Assembly: GCA_016647705.1 (NCBI GenBank)
Contig: CM028340.1
Location: 8,743,001 to 8,807,000 of the forward strand
Length of the DNA stretch: 64,000 nucleotides
DNA from: Eucommia ulmoides
Lineage: Eukaryota > Streptophyta > Magnoliopsida > Garryales > Eucommiaceae
Direction: 5' to 3'
Both the position numbers and the translations under genes were made by a program. Shown piece after piece: positions 45,958 through 59,809 of the stretch. Numbering within the stretch: position 1 is the first letter of the stretch; each line of letters opens with the position of its first letter. The notes beneath the pieces are model-generated. The model searched no databases, was not told where the DNA came from, and was given only the letters and a program-made list of their open reading frames with translations.

Positions 45958-47546
45958 TGATAGGTGTGATCTACCTACATATTTTCAAACCGAATTAAGT
46001 TAGTTTTCGAGCATTTATATAGTATTTTATTACGTTTTAATTAGTTTTATTACTTTTTGTATAAATCAGGTGTGTGGGGCAAAATGATAGGAAACTGAAG
46101 CGAAAACGACGAGATCGAACCAAAAACGATCGAAGAACGGTGGAAAAATAAGCTCGGAGGCAAAACTGTGAAACTAACCCACCGCCGTAGCGTCCAGACC
46201 ACCGTCGCTGCGGTGAAAATGCTGAGAAGACAAATGCTACTAACAAACCACCGCCTAAGCGGTGAACCAGCAGAATGTTTTCCAAACCCACCGCTGTCCT
46301 CACCGCCGCGGCAATCAGCTAACCGACCTACCCACCGCCGCGGCGGTGGGCCTCTACACATAGCCTAAGATATTTTTAGGATATTTTTAAGATATTTTGC
46401 TTATAAATACCCACTCCTCTCCCCTCCTGTTGTCCCCCCCCGGCCATTTGGGTACCTTAGGCCATATTTAGGCTGGGTTTAGGAGTTTTGGAAGTGGAGC
46501 TCACATCCCGAAGTAGAAAAGACGGCGAAGCGATCATTGAGCGTTCTTAGCGGCTAATCTTTAGACGAGGCTAAGTTCTTCGATTCTTTTCCTTATTTCT
46601 TTAACTTAGGATCATGTGAGAATGTTTATCTCGATTTCAATTTTTATATGGTTATGACCACGAGTTAAATGTGGATTATAATTTATAAATACGTTGTTTG
46701 GATGATTTCGGTGTTGCGTTTATGTTTGTTCTTTGTAGTTTGATTGTGTTTATCGTATTGTTTGTTTATCATGCTTAGTTAAATAAATGGAGAATATGGG
46801 GTTTGACAAATCTCAGATTCGGATTAGGGTAAATAAATGCCACGATTCTATATCTCGGTCGGGGTTTGGATTGTAGACAATCGATGACGTTGGGGTAAGA
46901 CTCACATGACCTAAAGTCATTAAGACGTTGAGGGGGACTTCTTCGTTGACACGAAGTCGCGTTATATCCCTCATCTTATACTTGGGAGAGGTGGCGAGGG
47001 AGTTTTAGAATGGAGATTGTTGATAGGGTAAATACAACGCACGATCTAATGACTCAGTCAGGAGTTGGATTGTGTGTAATCAATGACGCTGGGCAAGACT
47101 CACGTGACCTAGGATCGTTAAGACGTTGAAGAGGACTTCTTCGTTGAATCGAAGTCATGTATTCACCCATCTTATACTCGGGAAAAGTGGCGGTGCAGTT
47201 TACGTACCGAGATTGTCAAATAGGTTGAACACCGTAAACGTGAGTAAATCGAGATCGAACACGTATTTGTAAACACGTTAATCCCTAGGCAATTCTTTAC
47301 CCTAAAACATATTAGTATATTAGCATAGTTAATTTAGGTTATATTAGTATTAGTTTAATTAATTAAATACATTTGTTTTTAGCCTAGATAAAGTTAGGTC
47401 ACGACGAACACGATACTCGATAGTAACGACACTAATCCTTGTAGATACGATAACCCCATCTTAACGATCACACTATACTAAAACTTTGACCTCGTACACT
47501 TGCGAGTAGTCATATACGCTGAGGATGCGAATCCTCCATGCGTACA
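45958..47546 (+). mobile_element. Solo LTR of the gypsy-type family nested in the copia element
   Basis: It begins TGATAGGTGTGATCTACC and ends CATGCGTACA. The LTRs at 55618-56963 and 60644-61988 (minus) begin TGATAGGTGTAAAATACC and end CGCGCGTACA or similar. Shared internal text includes GTACACTTGCGAGTAGTCA, the CACCGCCGCGGCGGTG palindrome cluster and the accented run ACGTTGAGGGGGACTTCTTC. Flanks CCTTC (45953-45957) and CCCTC (47547-47551) are a one-mismatch target duplication. Confidence 0.85.
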
Positions 47547-48010
47547 CCCTCCTAGTAGGACCAATAACATCCCACAAGACATGCCAACTTGTCGGGATCA
47601 CACTATGGCATAGTCGGATAATACAAACTACTTTCCACATTTAAAAATCTACTTGATCCGCACAACGTTATAAAATAATCCATTTTAATAAACCTTTTTT
47701 TTTTTTTTTTTTTTTTTTTTTCACATTTTAGAACAAAAATATAATTTGACAATTTACATAGAAGACAGTACACTCACCTCAATTTTTGTGCCACTAAAAA
47801 TACTATCGTCTAAATGCTACGTGGTCGGCGTCGCTTGTGAACCTAACAACCGAAGGGCCTAAACCAAGAATTTATTTAAAATAAATCTAATATGCAATGC
47901 ATCACCCTAAAATGTACTATTTTCCATTCCCAATTTTTTTGATTATATGAAATTATTTAACGTCTAATTTCTTAAGTTAATATTAACTGTAAAGAAATTA
48001 TTATAACAAC

Positions 48011-50129
48011 TGTTGATCCTAAATTTTTTTATGAACAATTAAGTATTGATGTTTTGGTGGAACTAATGTTTTAATTGAGTGTTTTAGTGATTTAAAGTTC
48101 CAAGTGATAAAAATGAAAAATTAAATGGATACTAAATGATGAAGTTGAAGATATTGAAGATTTAAGAGTTTGAAGAAATTAGGAAAAATAACACAGGTAA
48201 ATTTCAGCTCTTAATATCCCATTTAGGAACACACATATGGCACAAAATGTATTTTCTCATTTATGCGTGTATTGATTAAGTTAAATTATTTGCTCCTATG
48301 TGAATTGAGAAGAAATCATTTTGAATTACTAAAATGAAATATAAGAATATTAGTGGAGCTTATTTAAGAGAGAAAATGGTTAAAGGGGCAAAAACGTAAA
48401 AGAAAATGAGTTAAAAACGTATTCAGAGAAAAGATCTAGAAGACAACAATCGACTAGTGAGTCGACCGGACCAAGTAGTTGTAACATCCTGTATCTTTAA
48501 GTCGACCGACAGGTCGACCGGCCAAGAAGGGCTGAATTCTCTGAATCAACAAGTCGACTGACAGGTCGACTGATGAAAGTAATACCAACTCTCTGAATCT
48601 ACAAGTCGACTGGGCGGTCGACCGATGAACTGCATTGGCTATATCCTGAATCTCCCAGTTAACTGGGTAGTCGACTGAATGCGTTGTTTTAGGATATTGT
48701 TTTATCTAAGATTAAATCCAATAAAAGCCATTTTTTGTTAGGATTTGAGAGAGATTTCAGGGATATTCTCTATATTTAAGATATGATTCATATATTAATT
48801 AAATCATATTAATATGGTTCATCAAATATTAATATTTTTCAATTTAGTAGTTGAAATAGATTTTATTCTTATTAATTAAGATAGAGATATACTTTGGGGG
48901 TTTAATTGAAAGATTTGAAAGTTGTTTTTGAGCGGGAATTGAACCAAAATGAAGTCCTTATGATATAAGGGATCTATAAGAGATTTTAATTGTCATGGTA
49001 TATGTAAACTAGCCGTTAGAAGACTGATTTCATATTCCTATATATAGACCTACGAATTTATGATATAATTAATCATTCATTGAGAGAGCTAAAAGAGTTT
49101 ATATTATTTGTGAGCTTTTATAAGAGTTATCATTCTACGATATTGTGAGTTTTTCTAAGAGTGATTTTGAGAATCAATTGCGATCAATTTTTGCTGATAC
49201 CAGATTTGAAGCTACATTGTTCTAATAATTATTTCTGTGGATTCCGGGTGAGATCTTTCCATATTGATTATTATTTGTTTTTTTATTCTATATTTGGAAA
49301 TTGATCTTAGAAATTGTTTCTGATTTTTGAAGAAAATATTTTTACAAACAATTTCTTGAATCTGATTACGTGCTCCAATTTACTACCCATATTCTTGTTA
49401 AAATCAAATTTTTGTATCTCACATTTTTCTATCATTAGTTGGGATATTAATTAAGTTATTATTTATCTGGGGTGGTAGAAGCTCCGAGTGATCTACTTCT
49501 TATCAATTTTTGTATTGGTGAGTTGTGACGGGTTAAATATCATTGGGTATATTTAATCAATGGTAGTTGGGCTTTAGTCTCTTCCTGTAAAGAGATTGAG
49601 GTAGTGATTATTCCTAGATAAGAATTGCGTTGTGAGTGGTTTGTAAAGGTTCCATCCTTACTTGTGAAAAAAGATAGTTGGAGTGTTTTGAGAGGTTTTG
49701 ATTCTTGTGCCTTAGTATTAAAAAGAATTAAGTTATTCTTTAACCTGTAAAAAGTAGAGGTTCTTCCTTAGCTTGGGAAAAGGATATTGTAAAGATTGAT
49801 TTTGAGCCTGTAAAAGAATCGGTGTGCGGGTTTGGTTCCTACCTTTAAAGGGATATTGGTTTTAGTGGGTGCGACCTCCGTGGAGCTCAAGGGACTAGAT
49901 TAGCTAAGAGTAGCTTGGTGAACCAGTATAAATCTTTTGTGTGATGCATTACTACTTTTCTATTTTTGTTGTTTGGGTGTGCACTTAGATTGATAATATT
50001 ATTCTGCTGTGTTATAAAGATAATAATTAATTTATGTATAAAATTAATTATTTGATTTATTTAATTTTATTCTGATTATTTTTTAATTACTCAATTCACC
50101 CCCCTCTTGGGTATTCTACTAGGCCGACA
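48011..50129 (+). mobile_element. Solo LTR, 2119 bp, copia-like
   Basis: It begins TGTTGATCCTAAATTTTTTT and ends CTACTAGGCCGACA, just after AATTCACCCCCCTCTTGGG. That tail is common in large plant copia LTRs. Flanks ACAAC (48006-48010) and ACAAT (50130-50134) differ by one base. No internal genes are present. It carries a GTCGAC-based minisatellite. Confidence 0.75.
48440..48690 (+). repeat. GTCGAC minisatellite, about 60-bp units
   Basis: Four to five units contain paired palindromes such as AAGTCGACCGACAGGTCGACCG, AAGTCGACTGACAGGTCGACTG and AAGTCGACTGGGCGGTCGACCG, joined by CTCTGAATCTAC-like links. Confidence 0.85.
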
Positions 50130-52751
50130 ACAATGACTACAAAATTTTTCTCATTAATAATTTAATCTGCAGAAAAACATTAATCGACTATTAAATTTTT
50201 TATTAGTCGACAAAATGTTAAAAATTGTCGTTTTAGTAAAATTTATAATTTTTATCTTAAATTATATTCTTCACAAATTTGATATATCTATACCCATTAT
50301 ATTTCTTGAATCCACGTATATTTTTTTGACATATAATTATACATATATATATGTTCGTATAGATAGTCCCACAAATTAAAAGTGATAAATATTTTACTTT
50401 AGCAATATATATATATGTACACAACTTACATATATATACACAAATAGTTGAACGCTTTATCTTTTTTTTTTTTTTGGTGTTTGGACATAACATGTGTAAT
50501 GTTTTTCTACCCACAAATTTTTTATTTTATCTCTTTTATTTATTTACGCTAATTACACTTTTGAAATAAAGAAAATATTAATTATATCCCAAAATTTCTT
50601 AAAATCATATTTTAAATAACTTTATAATCCCTAAACTTTTAAAGTTAAAATTAATATTAACATATTAACCCCTAGAATTTTTAAAATCAAACTTTTAAAT
50701 ATCCTAGTAACCCCCAAAATTTTTTTAAAATAAAATTTAAGTAACAAAATAAACCCCATTATTTTTCCTAAATGTTCGAAAATGCAATTAGAAATATGCA
50801 TGTACAGGAATTAGGCTTTACATAATACCTAAAATATTTAATTTGAAATTATTTTCTTAATAATCCCTCACATAATTTAAAATTAAAATATAAAATAATA
50901 AAATAAAATAATAGACAATATAATATTGTGTAATAGGTGTTGATGTCTTCAGGACTTTAATCTTACTTAGTGTAACAAACTTTTATCTGAAGGACCATGC
51001 ATAGTGAATTATGTCTTGAACTAGGTCCTTTTAGCTGAACTTTAGTAAGCACACACACTATATGGGTATTAGATGGTGTTTTGCGGTTTTGCGCTTTTCT
51101 AGCCATACACATGTATCTTGATTCTCATGAGATCCACTAGGGAAAACCCAATCTCATAGTTGCGGCCTCAAGACAACTCTCACTTAGGTGAGTCTTCCAA
51201 CGGTATATGTGACCTATACCATTGGTCTCATTAAGGGTTAAACACATCCTTAACATCATATAATGCAACATTAGCGCCTTAAGGATGAACAAAAGAATCT
51301 TTTAAATGATTTCTCTAAATTGTATGGTGTTGTTTTATAAGCCATGTAATATGGATTGTTGCTACTATTGAACCTCTTTAATGGTGTTCGTAGTCACAGA
51401 GGTTAAGTTCCCTCCCTATGTGACTTCTTTGCAGGCTAACACTCTCGACAATTTTAAGATCTAGCAACTACTAGTTTTTAGGCACATTGTCCCACCTTGT
51501 GAAAATATAATGTACGTATATTAAGCCTCAAAATTTATCATTCCATAAATTCTCATTAGGTATGATCAAATATTTTGGGACAATTATGGAACGTCATTTT
51601 CTTTAAGCAATGTTTGAAAATTTTCAATCCCAATATCACTCTCAAATAAATTTATTAGGAACACAACATTTCATTCATCGAACCAACAATATATAGTCCC
51701 AAATCTCATGTAAACTAATATGTGACATATACCAAAGCAGTAATTTCTGAGACAATTTATAATCCCAATTTCGTAATCAAGTAAATAATTTGGGAATTTC
51801 AAAGTAACAATTAGGGACTTTATATCGAGCCAACACATTTATCAATATATCATATTTCTGAGCTTATCATCAAATAAACCTTCTAAGAATATAAGTGGAA
51901 GGAACATATTTTTTTTTCTAACATGATTCGTGACTATAAAAATAATTCCGTTTTCATGGAATTTAATTTCATATAGTTTTTTGTCAATTTTCGAGACATT
52001 TATATTTCGGAAAAACATTTTGCCATCTATATTTCAGGACAATCAAACAATAAAAATCTCTTGGGGCCATTATATCTTAAATACAACAAGAATGTTAATG
52101 CCAATTTATCGATGTAAAATATTATTTTATTTAGAGAATTTATGATCTTCCTTGAAGACACATGATAATTCTAATAATTAAAATTTAATTTTCAATAATT
52201 CAATTTTCCTTTTGAAAGCAACTTAAATAATTTTTATTCGATAACAATAAAATTGTCAATATGTTATCCCATACTAAAAGTTAATCTCAATATTAAAAAT
52301 CTCGCTTAAAATTATTATTTTAGTAATCAATAGTCTTACTATTAGGAATATCAAATTTTGTGACTAATTGCCTACTAGTAAGAACTACTTAATTGTAATG
52401 GTCAATTGTTTTATTACATACTAAAAACCATTTTAAAATTAAAGGGCAAATTATAATTTTGCTTTTCGTATTTGCATGTGTTTTTCTGTTTCACCCTCCA
52501 ATTTTTATTTTTATTTTTGGTCAAAGTGGCCCTTGTATTTGCACATGTTTTTTTTAAGTAACCCTTCCATCAAAAAAGGGGTTAAAAGTATTGCACACGT
52601 TTTTTTTAAGTAACCCTTCTGTCAAAAAAAGGTTAAAAGTGATGTAATCAAATTAAAATTATATGAATCAAATTGAAAGAATGATCAAAGTTTAGGGGTG
52701 CATGTGTCAATTTTTCTTTCTTGTAGAACTTCTTTCATCTTCTTCTCTACT
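50130..52751. other. AT-rich intergenic DNA with one conserved-looking block
   Basis: No gene is supported. A less AT-rich block at about 50930-51510 (GTGTTGATGTCTTCAGGACT, GTTGCGGCCTCAAGACAACT, GGCACATTGTCCCACCTTG) resembles repetitive plant intergenic sequence I have seen near retrotransposons, but I cannot name it. At 52530-52640, AAGTAACCCTTCCATCAAAA recurs as AAGTAACCCTTCTGTCAAAA in a 70-bp direct repeat. Confidence 0.45.
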
Positions 52752-52910
52752 ATTAATGTATTATATGGGCTTGACCCACATGGCCCATTATGGCAAAACC
52801 TTAGCCCCCGCTTCCCCTATAAATATGTGTATATCATTGTATTATACTTGTATATCTTTTCTCATAATATCAATATATGATTCTTCTCTGACTTCTCAAT
52901 TATCTTAACA
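52752..52910 (+). repeat. 5' LTR of the copia element, 159 bp
   Basis: TATTAATGTATTATATGGGC through ATTATCTTAACA. The first base pair reads TA where the 3' LTR has TG (TGTTAATGTATTATACGGGC). A TATA-like TATAAATATG lies at about 52820. Confidence 0.85.
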
Positions 52911-53596
52911 TGGTATCAAGAACAAGTATTTCTTGGACCTATTCTCAATAAAATTTCCGCAACCCTAACGCTGTCGCTACGGCCCTTATTCTTCCGAGAT
53001 TTTCGTCGCTACTGTAGGCGTCATCTCTAATCCGGTATCAACAATCATCATACCACTGTCTTCGTCTTGCAAAGATGAATACAACGACATCAAAATCACC
53101 ACCATCGGATCTTAGATGTGTTCTCATGCGCCTCCAACAGCCAGTAGCGCCACCACCCTTCGCCGTCTCGAATTTTGGCCTCTAATGCCTCAACTACTGC
53201 TCCAAATCAATCCTACAATATACCATCAGAACTGTATCGACAAGACGATTGGAACTACGAAAACAATCCATTCTGACTCCTCACACGCCCTCACGCGCGG
53301 TATAAAGTTTTGACTCCTAATCGTGTTAGATCCACGCGCTTGGTTCCCCTTGTTTTCATGTGGCCACCGCCACGTCAGCATTAAGGTGCCTAATCAATTG
53401 CTTATTCAGTACCACCTCAACTGCCACATTAGCATCATTGGCCCTTTATATGCCACGTGTCTGCCATATGAGCATTGACCAGCATTGATCGTTGCCACGT
53501 CTGCGCACAGTCATCACTAGTTCTGCCACGTCACCGATTATTTAAAGTACTTCTCTTTGACCGGTTCATGCAATTTTAGACTGGTCTTTTGCAAAG

Positions 53597-55617
53597 TTGG
53601 ATCGGTTCTTAGGGTTTTTTGATGTTCTGATTCTATTTCCAACCTCCGTTTTGCGATTTGAGACTCACAACACATATTTCTTTTATATTCATGTGGTTTC
53701 TACGCCGATTCACCCGTTTTTCGCCCGGTTCTTGGAGATTTCATATCGGTTCATGGATAATTTTGACATTCTAAATTCATCAGTGACAACAGCTTCTCCA
53801 GGTTCAACAGCGATGCCTATGGGTTCTTCGCTCATTTTCAATGCCAAAGAGGATTCGGACCCTACCTCCTCTACTGTCACCATATCTATTACAGATTTAG
53901 CCTTATTCATCCTTCATATCTTTTCCAAAATTGGTACTGGTACAAATCTTTCCCTTGCTCTCTCATTTACTATAGCTAATTCCTCTTGGTTCTTTGATTC
54001 TGCCTGTTGTAATCACATGGCATCTGATCCCAATATTTTTTTAACCAAACTATCCGCGATGAATATCCCCAGTATTCATACTGCTGATGGTTCTCAAATG
54101 TCTGTTACACATATCAGTCAGGTTTATACCTCCCATCTTTCTATTCCTGACACGTATTTGATTCCAAAACTCAACTTAAATCTCTTGTCTGTTGAGCAAC
54201 TTTGTGAATTAGAATTTGAAGTCATATTTTCTAATAGTGGTTGTCGTGTACAAGATCCTCGGACAGGAGAAACTCTTGGGACTGGCCATAAGATTGGATG
54301 CCTATTTGAACTTACCAGTTTACATCTTCCATCTCCAACTCCACCATCACCACAACCAAATATCTTTTCATCAACTTGTGTAACCTCACTACCACCGTTA
54401 CTATCCTCTTCCTCATCCTTATCTCCACAACCACCAGTGTCTCTCTCACCATCCCAACTTTGGCATGCTCGTTAATGCCACACTTTATTTAACCGACTCC
54501 AATCGCTTATCTCTAGTGGTCAGCTCGATTCAGTTCAGCATGAGTTCTTCAAATGTATTTATTGTGAACTTGCAAAACAACCAGCCATACCTTTCAAGAG
54601 AGTCAGTCTATTTTCCTTGCACCCTTTGATCTAATTCATTCTGATATTTGGGGGCCCTCTCCTCATGTCTCAATGGGTGGCCTTCGTTACTTTGTTATCT
54701 TTGTGGACAACTACTCTTGATATGCATGGTTGTTTCTTATGAGAAATCAATTCAAACTATTCCAAATATATTTTAAGTTTTCTTCTATGGTTCAAACCCA
54801 ATTTTCTAGAAATATCAAAGTTTTTCTCTCAGATAATGCAATGGAATACAAGGACCATGCTTTTCTTAACATGCTTCGCAAAAATAGCACGTTCCCCCAT
54901 CGCTCATGTCCTAGTACATTCCAACAAAATGGATGAGTCGAATGCAAACATAGACATATTCTTGACACAGTTCGCGCTCTTTTCATTTCTTCATCATGTC
55001 CTGAGCATTTTTGGGGTGAGACTGCCTTCATCGCCATCTATACCATAAACCGTGTTCCTTCCACTACAATCCAAAATCAGTCTTCATTTGAACGCCTTGT
55101 CGGTAAAACTCCCGATTATTCTGAACTCAGAGTTTTTGGTTGCGCCTGTTTGTTCTTCTGAAACCATATGAATACAACAAACTGGAACCAAAGGCTCGTC
55201 TATGTTGTTTTCTTGGATATGGCATCAAACATAAAGGGTATTGATGTTGGGATCCCATTTCCAAAACTCTTCGTATCTCACGTCATGTCGTCTTTTGGGA
55301 ACATCAAATGTTTTCTTCCTTACAATCATTTGACATGTCAACCCTCACTAACTCTAGATTCTTCATTGATCCATCTATTGAGTTATTTCCAAAGGATATA
55401 GTTCCAGTTACAGTTGAGTCCACTCTAGCACCACCAGTTGAGCCTAGCCCTACACCTTATGCTGAGTTTATCGCAGAACCACCAGCCAAACCCACTCCAA
55501 AATCACTAGCTGATCTTACCCTTTCAACTCCAACAACCATGCCTGAGACTTATCTTGTGGTTGATGATCCTGTACCGTCTTTCATTGACACCTACGCCCC
55601 AGATCACCCTCGCCGCT
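53597..55617 (+). pseudogene. Copia gag stub, protease, GAG-pre-integrase and integrase relic
   Basis: One open frame (53597-54475) carries the protease region WFFDSACCNHMASDPN, then IPKLNLNLLSVEQLCE, and reaches LWHAR, the start of the GAG-pre-integrase domain. In shifting frames the integrase follows: FDLIHSDIWGPSPHVSMGG, VFLSDNAMEYKDHAFLNML, then a stop inside FQQNG-VECKHRHILD. The D, D and E positions of the catalytic triad are still visible. It ends in Pro/Thr-rich linker text (ESTLAPPVEPSPTPYAEF) and is cut at 55617 by the nested element. At least three stops and several frameshifts are present. Confidence 0.85.
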
Positions 55618-56963
55618 TGTACGTGTGAGGATTTCACGTTCGCGCGGTATTGACTACTCGCAAGTACACGAGGTCCTATTTTAATATAGTGGATATTTGA
55701 AGATCGGATATCGTTCCCATAGGGACGGGTTGAATAATTGAGTATCGTAATTGGCATAGTCTCCTATTATCTAGACGGTGAAAGAAATATTTTAAAATTA
55801 AACTAATTAAAGTAAGCTAAATTATAATTAGTGGGTTAATCATAACTAAATTGATTAATTAGGGATTGATCTCATTCACTTAATACATGTTTGATTTTGT
55901 TTTAGTTAAGAGTAACGGAGTTTAGGTATCTAACAATCTCGGTTCGTAAACTCCTCTGCCACCTCTTTCGAGTGTAAGACGGGGGAATACGCGACTTCGT
56001 GTCAACGCCGAAGTCCCCCTCAATGTCTTAACGACTCTAGGCCACGTGAGTCGTGACCCAATGTCATTGATTTCACACTAACTAATGCCCAACCGGGTCG
56101 TTAGGTCGTAACAATGTGTTTACCCTAGTCCAAATCTAGGGTTACCTCTTCCGAGCATGAAACCCTAGATTTTCAAATCCAATCCTAATACCTTAACAAA
56201 CATATTGAAGTTGTCATAAAATGATAAACACAATCAGATTTAAAATCAAACAACCATTAAAGAAACATATATTAAACCAAACTAGTATTTACACAACTAC
56301 ACCGATCCCTAGCTAACAATTAACTAATCTATCATGATCTTGGCCATTGGAACATTAAACCAAGAGGGATTCATCATCATTCACAATAAAATAATAAATT
56401 ACAAAGAGATAAATAAAGAGAGAAAGATCAAATCTTAAAGTGGAGTAGTTTTCACTTTGGCCAAAGATTGATCCGCTAGTGTTTCCTCTTCCCGAATGAT
56501 GAATCTATTTTTTGAGCTCTTCGAAAATGGCCAAGGATCACCTCCTAAGTGTTAGGGATGATCAACCATCCATCATCTTCAATAGAAATGAGGGAAAAAT
56601 GTTTTATAGGTGCAAGATTTCAAAATATCTGAAAATATTTGTTTGTTGTGCAGAGGTCACCGCCGCGGCAATGGGATAAGTCGGTTGGTTCTCTAAAGTT
56701 TCACCACCGCGGTGGTGGGACTTTTATGCTCAAAACAGCCCTGTCTGCATTCTCACTGGCGCGGCGGTGGATTCTGTGATCTTGAAACCTCGTTGCTTCA
56801 TCATTTCTTCACCATTTTCCCACCGTTTTCACTCGTTTGTCTCTTGTTTGCGTCCCTACACCTGAATTACATAAAAACTAACAAAAACACAATTAAATAT
56901 AACTAATTCATTCAAAAATTATCAAATCCGACTTAGAAGTAGATAGGTATTTTACACCTATCA
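55618..56963 (-). repeat. 3' LTR of the nested element
   Basis: It begins (minus strand) TGATAGGTGTAAAATACC and ends with CACACGTACA. It matches the LTR at 60644-61988 closely, with scattered substitutions and small indels, for example around the GCCGCGGC palindromes. Confidence 0.92.
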
Positions 56964-58694
56964 AATACCCCCAAAATTGAAATTTTACTAATCCTCGAGC
57001 AAAACACTAACACTAAACTAAACAAACTAACTAAAAATGAATAGCTTGAAACACAAAATAAGTAAATGCATGTAAGTATAAAGTTCAATCGAAAGGACCA
57101 ATTTGTTCCTCCCTCAATATCCCTAAATCTAATCAAGTTCGGGAAATAACCCACACCAAGTGGTGTTCTAGAATTTCAACAATCAATATCAATAAAAACC
57201 ATTCTAGATCCATTGAATGTGCGTGTATGAGAACTCAAATGTATAATTACGCACATACCGGATTGGATTATGCAATTGTTAAGTTCATAATGTATATCGT
57301 TTAAGAATTCAAGAAAACCATATGCTTGATTTGGGTCTACTATCCACTAATGTAGGCTCAAATATTCCCAAAGATCAATAGGACTTGGTTTGGATTTGGA
57401 GAACGACCACGGGTATCATTGGAATTGAAAATAGATAATTGGTTTAATTGATCGATACTTGAGGTAAAACGCTTGTCGCTATCCTCTCTCATAGCCCGAC
57501 ACTTTTAAAACACAATTTTGAATAGGAATTGAAGATCTTTGCATTCACTTGTTGAAAGAAAAGAAAATGAAAACTAAATTTTCATAGCTTTTTTTTTTTG
57601 TTTTTTTACTATTCCTAAATGAATTTGAAATAAAACAGTTTTGGGAGTGTGCAAAAAGAAGTTTAGAGAAACACATCCCCCAAACTTATTTGAATTTAAT
57701 AAAATTTAGGAATAAACAAAGAAATAAATGATAGAAACACACCCCCAAACTTAATTTAGGAGCGTGCAAAAAGAAATACGAAAGTGATAAGTGAATACAC
57801 TAATACCGAATCAATAAAAATTCATTTGAAACCCGACCGCTCATTTGATTTCACTTAATTTGAAAATTAGGCTTAGCGACATTGGTTTAGGAAAAATTTA
57901 AATAAAGAGAGTATTTGAACGTTTTCAGAATTGATTACGTTATCGACTTCGACAGGAGAAATAAGGGATGAAATTTTTCAGGTTAGCTACAACGGTTCAA
58001 GTGAAAAAAAAACCCGACTTCAATCATGTCTCTGGAATTACCTTACTTAGAATTTCGCCTTAAGTTTACCCCCAATCAAGTTCTAGATTCCTCATTTTTG
58101 TCATGAATTTCATATTGAATAATCGGCGTCTAATTGTTCAGATTATTATGCATTGAGTCTAAATGTCGTGTGATTTTCGAATCGAGATAATTTTTACCCA
58201 ATCGACATATTAAGCACACAAAATACACATAGAAGGTATTACCCCCGACCTCAATATGCAATTAGGGGATAATTCTCATCATCAGGACTTGGCCCAAATG
58301 AACTCACCAACTAAACATTCAAATACAACTTCATACATATACAATTCTAGACTAAATCTAATACTAACATACATTAATTAATCTAACACTACACATGCAA
58401 AAACAAAAATTAAACTAAACTAAACAAAAAAAAACCAAAAACTAAAACATACATTAAAATAATAAAATACATACATAAATATCCTTCTATACATCAAATT
58501 TCTTTTCATTTTGTTCAAAAAAATAATGGTTCATCCTTCTTCTACAAAAACACAAAAATGGATGAACACTTCCCCAAACTTAAATATGGCAGTGTCCATA
58601 CTACCTAGCAGCGAACCCAATAAACATACAACATTCATGCAAACAAAATGGGTTGAACACATACCTAGGGAATAAGACGTATAAGTCTCATTCC

Positions 58695-59195
58695 CTACTG
58701 TCCACCTGAAGAGGGGTCATCACGTCGGAAAGGAAAAAGTGGTGGTTGCAAAAGGTGCGGCGGTACCTGCGGCACAGTCGAAAAAGTATGCATTTCAATG
58801 CTGAGGCCCTCGCAAATAAGTTGGTTGACTTGATCTTGATAGCGCCTGAATTGATCTTGGTATGTCCATAGCTCGTGTTTCCCTATCCGAAGATTCTGGA
58901 GTTCTTGATAAACTCGCTCCCCGTCGAATCCGGCCTGTCCTGGTGCCTCAGGAATTGGGGCCTCAGAATGCCCTGCCTTGTCTCCCGTATGCTCAACTTC
59001 TTCTTCCGCTCCTCCCTCGCCCTAGCCTTGATCGATTGGCCCGAATCCTCTCTGCTTTATACAAGGCCTAGTGAACTCATGCGTATGGTAATGTGCTTCA
59101 GCCGCTTTCGAAACAAATTTGGTGGAATCAAAGTCAGGGGCTAACTCCGACCCTTATCCACATGCCCTTTTCGTAGCCACCTTCTTTGGAATGGT
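58695..59195 (-). pseudogene. Gag-like reading frame relic of the nested element
   Basis: On the minus strand PKKVATKRACG, a stop, then GSELAPDFDSTKFVSKAAEA and HTHEFTRPCIKQRGFGPIDQ are followed by a stop. The same frame then runs GEGGAEEEVEHTGDKAGHSE, IPEAPGQAGFDGERVYQELQ and a Gln/Pro-rich end to TAG at 58695-58697. The KFVSxxAxxxY and IKxRGF words resemble the basic N-terminal part of plant Athila-type gag or plant-transposon proteins. The large middle domain expected in relatives is absent, so an internal deletion is likely. Confidence 0.55.
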
Positions 59196-59809
59196 TCCTA
59201 GCAATTATATTCACAAACAATACAAACCCAATCATACACGCACAATGAAAAATAGCCCCGGAAACAATACCATCAAGAACAAGATAAATTTCAACACATA
59301 TACACCCATTGCAATGATTTCAACAAAATACTAACAATTTAGCATACTATCTTGGTTCACACACTTAACCAATCCATTTAAACATGTTTATAACCAAGAA
59401 TCAAACTAAAATCCCAAAGAAATTTGAAATCGTGAAAATAGGGTTTAAGAGGTTAGGGCAAAACTTCAAAATCAAATGATTTTTAACATGATCATGCAAA
59501 CCAACCAATAATTTCAACAACTAGACAAAATATAAGGTAAAAAAAACTTACTTGTTGAGAAATTATGGTCAAATCGAAGAGAAATGAAGAAATTACACCT
59601 TTCGCTTCAAAAACCCTAGTTTTTCAGAAATGGGGGTGGAAATCCAATTCTTGGAGGATGATTCGTGGTTGAAATCATGATTTGTGGGAATTGAAAGATG
59701 ATTTAAAGAGTTTGAAATGGTTTAGGAGGATGAAAATAAGGAGATTTTGGAGTTTCAAAAGTGGTTGTGGGTTATTTTAAAGCATGAGGGTTTTAAACAA
59801 ACAGAGGCT

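Larger units (their letters stand above)
45052..48010 (+). mobile_element. LTR-like sequence hosting a solo LTR (boundaries partly unknown)
   Basis: It starts TGTCACACCCCTCCCTAG, a typical gypsy LTR start. AAGCTCGGCACAACGTATCG plus 40 further bases is duplicated at its beginning (about 45083 and 45147). The stretch continues on both sides of the solo LTR at 45958-47546. I could not find the 3' end or target duplication. It may be an old solo LTR or a fragment. Confidence 0.5.
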
